NCBI RefSeq assembly: GCF_901543175.1
Contig: NZ_LR594040.1
Coordinates: forward strand, 1,116,001-1,180,000
Source of the DNA: Streptococcus australis
GTDB taxonomy: Bacteria; Bacillota; Bacilli; Lactobacillales; Streptococcaceae
Direction of reading: 5' to 3'
Length of the DNA: 64,000 bases
A program made the translations under genes and the position numbers. The first letter of the stretch is position 1; each line of letters begins with the position of its first letter. This document shows positions 58,086-64,000 of this stretch, in pieces. The notes under the pieces are model-generated. The model did no database searches and was not told the origin of the DNA. It saw nothing but the letters and a program-made list of their open reading frames with translations.

Positions 58086-58796
58086 TTACTCTGCAATCAA
58101 GGTTTCCAAACCAACCTTCATCATATCGGTGAAGGTATTTTGGCGTTCTTCTGCCGTAGTGTCTTCATCTGGATTGACCAAGCTATCAGAAATGGTCATG
58201 ATAGCAAGTGCATCAACGTGGTGTTGGGCAGCAAGATAGTAAAGAGCTGCTGCTTCCATTTCCACAGCCTTAACTCCCCATTTACCAAGTTCGATGTTCT
58301 TTTCAAAATAGTTTGAATAAAAGACATCTGATGACAAGACGTTCCCAACGTGGGTTGTCATACCGAGTTCTTTAGCGATATGGTAGGCCTTGTCTAACAA
58401 ATCAAAACTAGCGATTTGTGGAAAATCATACTGTGGCCAGTCGTTGCGGATGATGTTTGAATTGGTTGCAGCAGCCTGTGCCAAGACCAATTCACGGACG
58501 TGAACATCTTCATTCAAAGAACCAGCAGTTCCCACACGAATCAATTTCTTCACACCGTAATCCACAATCAACTCGCGTGCATAGATAGAGATTGATGGCA
58601 TTCCCATACCAGTTCCCATGACAGATACACGGTGACCCTTGTAAGTACCAGTGTAACCAAACATGTTCCGCACTTGGTTAAAACAAACAGCATCTTCAAG
58701 GAAGTTCTCCGCAATAAACTTAGCACGAAGAGGATCCCCCGGAAGAAGAATTTTATCAGCAATTTCACCCTGCTTAGCAGCAATATGGATAGACAT
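58086..58796 (-). CDS. deoD: Purine-nucleoside phosphorylase DeoD
   Basis: A 236-residue trimeric/hexameric phosphorylase of PNP family 1, splitting purine (deoxy)nucleosides. Signatures: [29 protein letters not shown] and the active-site [12 protein letters not shown], with Asp in TISDSLV. The ATG of [11 protein letters not shown] is chosen for family length; the upstream sequence has no clear ribosome site. It is separated from the punA cluster by a 255-bp gap with hairpins and direct repeats. Confidence 0.94.
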   Translation of the reverse strand: MSIHIAAKQGEIADKILLPGDPLRAKFIAENFLEDAVCFNQVRNMFGYTGTYKGHRVSVMGTGMGMPSISIYARELIVDYGVKKLIRVGTAGSLNEDVHVRELVLAQAAATNSNIIRNDWPQYDFPQIASFDLLDKAYHIAKELGMTTHVGNVLSSDVFYSNYFEKNIELGKWGVKAVEMEAAALYYLAAQHHVDALAIMTISDSLVNPDEDTTAEERQNTFTDMMKVGLETLIAE

Positions 58797-58839
58797 AATA
58801 TAAGATACCAAACCCGTCAAAAAGCAAAGGGAAAATAGG

Positions 58840-58875
58840 AGTTGGGTGCAGTGAGCGATGCTCGCTAGACCAACT
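58840..58875. repeat. Long imperfect hairpin upstream of deoD
   Basis: Nested stems: AGTTGG / CCAACT outside and AGTGAGC / GCTCGCT inside (one wobble), separated by small internal loops. On the minus strand it is followed by cctattttccc, so it may terminate the punA operon; T5 follows on the plus strand. Confidence 0.6.
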
Positions 58876-58900
58876 ATCTTTTTCCCACTGCTTTTAGGGG

Positions 58901-59029
58901 GGGTTCAATTCCTTTCTTTCTTAATTTAGATGATAAATAGGAGAATAGCACGGGTTCAATTCAAAACCAAACTACCCTACCTTTCAATGTTTTTAGAAAA
59001 GTTTTCCGCTCGTGTTCAAATCTGAACAC
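58901..59029. repeat. Direct and inverted repeats in the deoD upstream gap
   Basis: The 11-mer GGGTTCAATTC occurs exactly twice (58901-58911 and 58952-58962), and a related GTGTTCA-aatc-TGAACAC palindrome lies at 59012-59029. They may be regulator sites; no owner is known. Confidence 0.5.
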
Positions 59030-59051
59030 ACGCTCTACCTTTCTGTTATTT

Positions 59052-59762
59052 TTAACTTGTTAATGAATTCAAAAATGTATAGAGTTCCGCATTCATTTCT
59101 CGATAATCGTAGTTACGAATAGTTTCAGGTTTTTGAACAAAAGTCAGATTTTGACTTTGTTCCTCCAAAACAGCTTCACCATCCGCAGTAATTAAGAGTT
59201 CTATTGCTTCTGGATCAAATTCCAAATGGGCCTGAAAGGCATAATGTTTCGGACTGAAGCGAATAATCTGACGTGGACAACCTTGACTGGTCGCAAGAAC
59301 AACAGCATCCTCTGTCAGCCCTGGCATATCACCGTGCCAGTGGCCGGTTTCTAAGGTTTCTCCGAACAAGCTGACATGAGGATCTGTTAGACCTTGCATC
59401 GTCAATGTCACAGGATAAACGCCGATCTCGCGCTCTGGACTATGTTCATACTTCGCACCATAGGCAACAGATAGGAGCTGCGCACCAAGACAGACACCAA
59501 CAATATAAATATCTGCAGCAATCGCTTCTTTCATAAAAGCAAGCTCAGCCTTTGGATCATAGTATGGGAAGTTTTCTCTATCCTCATCAGGTGATTGAGG
59601 ACCACCCATAACAATCAGAAAATCAATTCCGTCAATTGTTTCAGGAAGAGGTTCTTTTTCATAAACCTTTGTTGATGTAATGTGATGACCTCGTTCCAGA
59701 GCCCATTTTAGATAAGCACCCGGAACCTCAAATGTTTCATGTAAAATAAAGTGAACTCTCAT
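59052..59762 (-). CDS. Class I glutamine amidotransferase-like protein
   Basis: A 236-residue GATase1 domain of the GMP synthase-like group, without a synthetase domain. The nucleophile is in GVCLGAQLLSVAYGA (Cys near 93), with the His in FQAHLEFDPEAIELL. The start is the ATG of MRVHFILHETFEVPG, 4 bp after the punA stop codon; a longer frame overlaps punA. Close homologues hydrolyse glutamyl compounds or have unknown substrates. Co-transcription with punA hints at purine metabolism. Confidence 0.88.
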   Translation of the reverse strand: MRVHFILHETFEVPGAYLKWALERGHHITSTKVYEKEPLPETIDGIDFLIVMGGPQSPDEDRENFPYYDPKAELAFMKEAIAADIYIVGVCLGAQLLSVAYGAKYEHSPEREIGVYPVTLTMQGLTDPHVSLFGETLETGHWHGDMPGLTEDAVVLATSQGCPRQIIRFSPKHYAFQAHLEFDPEAIELLITADGEAVLEEQSQNLTFVQKPETIRNYDYREMNAELYTFLNSLTS

Positions 59763-59766
59763 GACA

Positions 59767-60576
59767 TTACAATTCAACAATAATAGCTTTAAGCAAGCCT
59801 TTGAAATCACCTTTGACACGCTCTGTTACTTCAACCACTTCCTCATGGTTGAGTTCCTCTTGGAAACCAGCAGCGTGGTTAGTGATACATGAAATTCCTA
59901 GAACTTTCAAGCCTGAGTGGGCTGCTACGATAACTTCAGGAACAGTGGACATACCAACTGCATCTGCACCCAATGTCTTATAGGCACGAATTTCTGCTGG
60001 TGTTTCATAAGTCGGACCGGTTACACCGATATAGACACCTTCATCAAGCTTGATACCAAGTTTTTTAGCAACTTCATGGGCAGTAGTACGGTATTCTGGT
60101 GTGTAGGCTTTAGACATATCTGGGAAACGTGGACCAAAGTCATCCAAGTTTTCACCCATCAATGGGTTTTGCCCCGTCATATTGATATGGTCTGAGATAA
60201 CCATCAAGGTACCAGGTCCATAACCAATACCACCAGCAGCATTGGTTACAATGACACCTTCACATCCGAGAACTTTCATCACACGTACCGGGAAAGTCAC
60301 GACTTCAAGAGGATTTCCTTCATAGAAATGGAAACGACCTTGAAGAGCCAAGACCTTGCGGCCTGCAAGTTCACCATATACCAATTTTCCAGCGTGTCCG
60401 ACTACTGTAGAGCGGCCCCAGTTTGGAATGTCTGTATAATCTACTACAACTGGATTTTCGATTTCTTCTGCTAATTCTCCAAGTCCTGATCCAAGGATTA
60501 AACCGAACTCAGGCGCTTGGATTCCCTTATCTTTCAGGAAAGCAGCTGTTTCCTTGATCTTATCTAAAAATGTCAT
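59767..60576 (-). CDS. punA: Purine nucleoside phosphorylase PunA (family 2)
   Basis: A 269-residue inosine/guanosine phosphorylase. Signatures: GLILGSGLGELAEEI, phosphate-site VVGHAGKLVYGELAGRKVLALQGRFHFYEG, and GADAVGMSTVPEVIVAAH. It differs in fold group from deoD, and both are usual in streptococci. The ATG overlaps the DUF1697 stop codon by 4 bp. Part of the rpiA-deoB-DUF1697-punA-amidotransferase cluster. Confidence 0.96.
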   Translation of the reverse strand: MTFLDKIKETAAFLKDKGIQAPEFGLILGSGLGELAEEIENPVVVDYTDIPNWGRSTVVGHAGKLVYGELAGRKVLALQGRFHFYEGNPLEVVTFPVRVMKVLGCEGVIVTNAAGGIGYGPGTLMVISDHINMTGQNPLMGENLDDFGPRFPDMSKAYTPEYRTTAHEVAKKLGIKLDEGVYIGVTGPTYETPAEIRAYKTLGADAVGMSTVPEVIVAAHSGLKVLGISCITNHAAGFQEELNHEEVVEVTERVKGDFKGLLKAIIVEL

Positions 60577-61133
60577 TCTGTGTCTCCTTTATTATTTTTT
60601 AGCATTTGACCGATTTTGTCAAAGGTTTTTGCATTGCGAATGGTGATGTTGCGATAAAAAGGCATCTTGAGCAAGTACTTGTGATAGGCAGTTGCATAGT
60701 AGGATTCTTCAGAGAATTTCCCCCAGAAAATCCCAAGTCTTCCAAAACGAACCACTTCATCTTTCAGTTCCAAACTTTCAACTTTCTCAATGACTTGATC
60801 CACATCCAAGCCTTCTGTATAAAAGAGGACATCTTTTCGAGCCAGGTCTTTGGTCCACCAATTTGGCAGATTCTTCAGCTCTGCTTCATAATCTTCCTGA
60901 CTCAGCAAGGAAAAGCTCTGAATAAATGGATAATGGACTGCAAAGAAATCCTCTAACTTTTCAACCAATTGGGCTTTGGGATCTGTCGAAGTAAAGAAAA
61001 TATTGCCACTGTTGATGTAGGTATCAACTTTTTCCAGTCCCAACTCTGTCAATTCTTGACGAAGTTGCGCCATAACAACCTTATTTTTCCCACCGACATT
61101 AATGCCCCTTACCAGTAAAGCATAGCGCGTCAT
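60573..61133 (-). CDS. DUF1697 family protein
   Basis: A 186-residue protein with the DUF1697 N-terminal signature RYALLVRGINVGGKNKVVMAQLR and SGNIFFTS, ending in the RNAKTFDKIGQML helix. No enzymatic function is assigned to the family. It begins one base after the deoB stop codon and overlaps punA by 4 bp, so it is firmly in the nucleoside salvage operon, which suggests but does not show a related role. Confidence 0.9.
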   Translation of the reverse strand: MTRYALLVRGINVGGKNKVVMAQLRQELTELGLEKVDTYINSGNIFFTSTDPKAQLVEKLEDFFAVHYPFIQSFSLLSQEDYEAELKNLPNWWTKDLARKDVLFYTEGLDVDQVIEKVESLELKDEVVRFGRLGIFWGKFSEESYYATAYHKYLLKMPFYRNITIRNAKTFDKIGQMLKNNKGDTE

Positions 61134-61134
61134 C

Positions 61135-62346
61135 TTATACCAATTTATCTAAGAAACTTTCCCCAATCATGGCAGTTTCAACACCAAAGTTATCTGCAAC
61201 TGTCGCTGAGATATCTGCAAAATGTCCAACTGGAATGACACCATTTCCCTTAAAGCTAGGGCTGTAAGCTAAAAGTGGAATATATTCACGAGTGTGGTCT
61301 GTTCCTGCATAGGTTGGGTCATTTCCATGGTCCGCTGTAATCAAGAGAAGATCATTCTCTCTCATGGCTGCGATAATTTCAGGCAAGCGTTCATCAAACT
61401 CATGCAAGCAATCACGGTAACCATGAGCATTGCGGCGGTGGCCGTAAAGGGCATCAAAGTCAACTAAGTTTGTGAAGGAGAATCCTTTTTCAAACTCAGC
61501 AAGTCCCATGGTCTTCAATAATGTATCAATTCCGTGGCTGTTTGACTTGTTGTGGCCCATGTCATGATTGATACCAGCGCCGTTAAAGATATCGTTGATT
61601 TTACCAACGGCGTAAGTATCGATGCCAGCTTCGTTCAATTTATCCAAAACAGTTGGTGCAAATGGGGATACAGCCAAGTCACGACGGTTTGCTGTACGAG
61701 TGAAGTTACCAGGCTCACCTACATATGGACGGGCAATGATACGACCTAGAAGAGCAGGACGCTCAAGGGTAATCGAACGAGCGTATTCACAAATACGATA
61801 CAGTTCATCCAAAGGAATGATATCTTCGTGGGCAGCAATTTGCAAGACTGGGTCAGCTGAAGTATAGATAATCAACTCCCCAGTTTCCATTTGACGTGGT
61901 CCAAAATCATCGATAACAGCTGTTCCTGAGTAAGGTTTGTTGGCTTCACGAATGACCTTGCGTCCGGAAAATTCTTCGATCTTTGTCAAGATTTCTTCTG
62001 GGAATCCATTCCAGAAAGTATCGAAAGGTTCTGTAATGTTAAGGCCCATAATTTCCCAGTGTCCAGTCATGGTATCCTTACCAAGAGATACTTCTTCCAA
62101 TTTCGTCACATATCCTGTTGGATTGCTTTCTGCTGGAACAGTCTTCAACGGCGTTTCACGAGGAATATTTCCTAGACCGATTTTAGCCATGTTTGGCACA
62201 TTCAAACCAACTGTTTTTGAAATGTGTCCCAGTGTGTCAGAAGCTCCGTCTGGAACTCCTGCATTGACAAAGTTATTGGCATCTGGTGCAGCACCGATTC
62301 CCACGGAATCCAGTACCACCAAGTGAATTCGATTAAATTTTGACAT
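61135..62346 (-). CDS. deoB: Phosphopentomutase
   Basis: A 403-residue alkaline-phosphatase-superfamily enzyme converting (deoxy)ribose 1-phosphate to 5-phosphate. Metal ligands lie in [23 protein letters not shown] (phospho-acceptor Thr), [12 protein letters not shown] and [19 protein letters not shown]. It links the PNP products to the pentose phosphate pathway, whose next enzyme RpiA is encoded 13 bp upstream. Ribosome site aaggag. Confidence 0.97.
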   Translation of the reverse strand: MSKFNRIHLVVLDSVGIGAAPDANNFVNAGVPDGASDTLGHISKTVGLNVPNMAKIGLGNIPRETPLKTVPAESNPTGYVTKLEEVSLGKDTMTGHWEIMGLNITEPFDTFWNGFPEEILTKIEEFSGRKVIREANKPYSGTAVIDDFGPRQMETGELIIYTSADPVLQIAAHEDIIPLDELYRICEYARSITLERPALLGRIIARPYVGEPGNFTRTANRRDLAVSPFAPTVLDKLNEAGIDTYAVGKINDIFNGAGINHDMGHNKSNSHGIDTLLKTMGLAEFEKGFSFTNLVDFDALYGHRRNAHGYRDCLHEFDERLPEIIAAMRENDLLLITADHGNDPTYAGTDHTREYIPLLAYSPSFKGNGVIPVGHFADISATVADNFGVETAMIGESFLDKLV

Positions 62347-62359
62347 AGTGTGTCTCCTT

Positions 62360-63043
62360 TTATTTCCCTTTTGTTGAAGTTAAAATCTGAACACCGTCTC
62401 GTCCAGCAACGATGACCTTATCCACCATTTGGTTGAACAAGCCATGCTCTACGACACCAACAACATGGTCCAATTCTTGCCCAAAGGCAATCGGATCTTC
62501 AATGACATCCAAGGCTAGGTCAATGATAAAGTTCTGCATATCGGTCACAAAACGTTGGCCGTCTTTTTCACGGAAACTTGGTTTGTAGCCAGCTCGCTCA
62601 AATCGACGAAAGACCTGTTCTGATCCATACTGAACCACTTCTACTGGCAATTTAAAAGCACCTAGTTTCTCTACTAGTTTGCTTTCATCAACCACCCAAA
62701 TGTATTCTTTTGAGGGCGTTGCGACAACCTTCTCCATCAGAAGGGCACCACCACCGCCTTTGATCCCGTTGAACTGGCTGTCTACTTCATCCGCTCCATC
62801 GACTGTCACATCGACAAAGTCCACTTGATCAATCGACTTGAGCGGGATGTTAAGACCTTCAGCCTGTTTACTGGTCACACTGGAAGTCGTTACAGCAGTA
62901 ATCTGCAAACCTTCTTCCTTAATCCGACGACCGATTTCTTCTACGAAATAGTAGGCAGTTGATCCAGTACCGAGTCCGACAATCATACCATCCTTGACAA
63001 ACTCAGCAGCCTTGATACCTGCCATCTTTTTCAGATTCTCCAC
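62360..63043 (-). CDS. rpiA: Ribose-5-phosphate isomerase A
   Basis: A 227-residue isomerase of ribose 5-phosphate and ribulose 5-phosphate. Signatures: [42 protein letters not shown] and [11 protein letters not shown]. Starts with GTG 7 nt after a ggagg ribosome site. First gene of the salvage operon; a TATAAT-like box lies about 30 bp upstream. Confidence 0.96.
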   Translation of the reverse strand: MENLKKMAGIKAAEFVKDGMIVGLGTGSTAYYFVEEIGRRIKEEGLQITAVTTSSVTSKQAEGLNIPLKSIDQVDFVDVTVDGADEVDSQFNGIKGGGGALLMEKVVATPSKEYIWVVDESKLVEKLGAFKLPVEVVQYGSEQVFRRFERAGYKPSFREKDGQRFVTDMQNFIIDLALDVIEDPIAFGQELDHVVGVVEHGLFNQMVDKVIVAGRDGVQILTSTKGK

Positions 63044-63114
63044 TTAAATACCTCCATTAAAGAGCTACTTTTATTATAACATGTATCCGTTTTTATTTCA
63101 TGAATACACTTGAA

Positions 63115-63143
63115 AAACCCGAACATTTTTATTTCGGGTTTTG
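63115..63143 (-). terminator. Terminator of the U32 peptidase gene
   Basis: Perfect 10-bp stem aaaacccgaa / ttcgggtttt with a 9-nt loop, just after the stop codon. Confidence 0.88.
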
Positions 63144-63148
63144 GTGTC

Positions 63149-64000
63149 CTATTTAACCATATCAGGATCGTAGTCATAGAATCCTGTATCGAGGAAACGG
63201 TTTTTAGGGTGTAACTTGCGCACTTCCTCATCTAACAAGAAGGCTTGGTCATGACTGAAATTCCCCTCTTGGATCAAGCCACGCGCTTGAATAAAAAGTT
63301 TAGCAATTTCTACAAAATTCTGACCAGGTGTATAAAGTCCTTCTAGCTTCCAGTGAGTGAAACCATGTTCTACTAATTCTGTCAATTTAGTCATCAAATC
63401 AAGGTCATTGTTGGCAAAGATGTGGGTACCATGATTATCCTCAAAGATAGAGTAATGGCTCTCTGGGTCGCTCGGTTCCGCCAAGAAGAGGTCACGTTTA
63501 CGTGTCTTTTCATCATCGATATGTGTAAAGTTATAGTAGTTTTGTAAGAGCGGACGCTTAGAATGGTGAATGACGCTAGCTCCGTAAACCAAGACTTCAG
63601 CAGGAATTTCCAAAATTTCTGGCATCTTGAAGAGCTCAGCAGATGGAATTTCACGCGCCAAAACCGCCTCAGATGCACCAGCCTTTTGACCCCAAAAGTT
63701 AATCTGACGACTGCTTGTCACCATAGTTGAAGCATCGTAGATGGTTTTAAAGGAGTAGCCATCACGGTTTACCACGTAAAAGACACCTGCATCTCCAACA
63801 GTAATATAGTCTGTCTTGATTTCTTCCAAGAAGTCTAGGAAAGGCTTGATACGGTCCATCATATCTTGGTGCATGAGGGCATTAACTGCAACAATCAATT
63901 CCTTGCCTGCTTCATGAACCAACTTAGCGATGGTGCGTAACTCTTCATAGCTAAAGGTTGTTGGCAGACGAAGACCAAAATCTTTCTCACCAACATAGAT
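63149..64000 (-). CDS. Peptidase U32 family protein, 5' end missing
   Basis: The frame is open to the last base of the window, so only the C-terminal 283 or so residues are seen. A TIM-barrel U32 protein of the short (TrhP1/YrrN-like) type, about 305 residues in full. Seen: VGEKDFGLRLPTTFSYEEL, IVAVNALMHQDM, ITVGDAGVFYVVN, VLYG-type loops and HGFTHWKLEGLYTP near the C-terminus. Family members act with a partner in 5-hydroxyuridine formation in tRNA, and others are collagenase-like; the partner is not in the window. Confidence 0.88.
   Translation of the reverse strand: MYVGEKDFGLRLPTTFSYEELRTIAKLVHEAGKELIVAVNALMHQDMMDRIKPFLDFLEEIKTDYITVGDAGVFYVVNRDGYSFKTIYDASTMVTSSRQINFWGQKAGASEAVLAREIPSAELFKMPEILEIPAEVLVYGASVIHHSKRPLLQNYYNFTHIDDEKTRKRDLFLAEPSDPESHYSIFEDNHGTHIFANNDLDLMTKLTELVEHGFTHWKLEGLYTPGQNFVEIAKLFIQARGLIQEGNFSHDQAFLLDEEVRKLHPKNRFLDTGFYDYDPDMVK

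Overview
ORGANISM: The window is low-GC Firmicute DNA, and almost every gene reads as a Streptococcus of the mitis group (S. mitis, S. oralis, S. infantis or S. pneumoniae relatives). Evidence: PavA-type RqcH of 551 residues, PmrA, CoiA with a cin-box, the CpoA/glucosyltransferase pair, DnaE of 1033 residues, a pneumococcal-type BOX repeat, and gene blocks I remember from pneumococcus (cpoA-rpoD-dnaG-ABC-ppc-ftsW; prsA-O-methyltransferase-pepF-coiA; tehB-smpB-rnr-secG-rpmG-pmrA-coaE-mutM-era-dgk-ybeY-pavA; deoD-punA-deoB-rpiA). These blocks are joined in an order that differs from my memory of S. pneumoniae TIGR4, so this is probably a related commensal. The species cannot be settled by eye. 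LAYOUT: 1-3.4 kb, a BceB-type antimicrobial-peptide transporter permease (5' end cut by the window) followed by its response regulator and intramembrane-sensing kinase. 3.5-5.4 kb, ylxM-ffh. 5.6-8.1 kb, tuf and an AI-2E family membrane protein. 8.2-10.8 kb, dacA and a CcdA/thioredoxin-like lipoprotein pair. 10.9-14.9 kb, map, a CBS/HotDog regulator, a GNAT acetyltransferase and murA. 15.0-20.8 kb, dnaE, pfkA, pyk. 21-23.7 kb, pepX-argR. 23.8-28.1 kb, obgE, small membrane proteins and the glycolipid synthases. 28.2-31.4 kb, dnaG-rpoD-MIP18. 31.6-34.7 kb, a tryptophan-type T-box leader controlling an ABC importer. 34.7-39.8 kb, ftsW-ppc and prsA. 40.0-42.6 kb, an accessory insert. 42.65-58 kb, pepF, competence, RNA metabolism and DNA repair genes, with one extra cassette encoding a CARF/DUF1887 nuclease. 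58-63 kb, nucleoside and pentose phosphate salvage. 63.1-64 kb, the 3' part of a U32 peptidase gene. MOST UNUSUAL PARTS: (1) The insert at 40.0-42.6 kb carries an LPNTG wall-anchored protein with three ~79-residue repeats and a serine recombinase. The recombinase Shine-Dalgarno lies inside a perfect 9-bp hairpin. Between the two genes a strong promoter is followed by two 32-bp dyads (12 of 15 half-site matches each, AC/GT central dinucleotide), 118 bp apart centre to centre, in the leader of the surface gene. It looks like a recombinase-controlled or RNA-controlled switch for a surface protein. (2) A Card1/Can2-like CARF nuclease sits in a self-contained promoter-gene-terminator cassette between tehB and coiA, with no CRISPR locus in the window. 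(3) ylxM and cpoA share a nearly identical extended -10 element exactly 7 nt before an ATG, which predicts leaderless mRNAs. (4) A tiny ORF with a single Trp codon lies between the T-box terminator and the transporter gene. No tRNA, rRNA, CRISPR array, prophage or transposase was seen.
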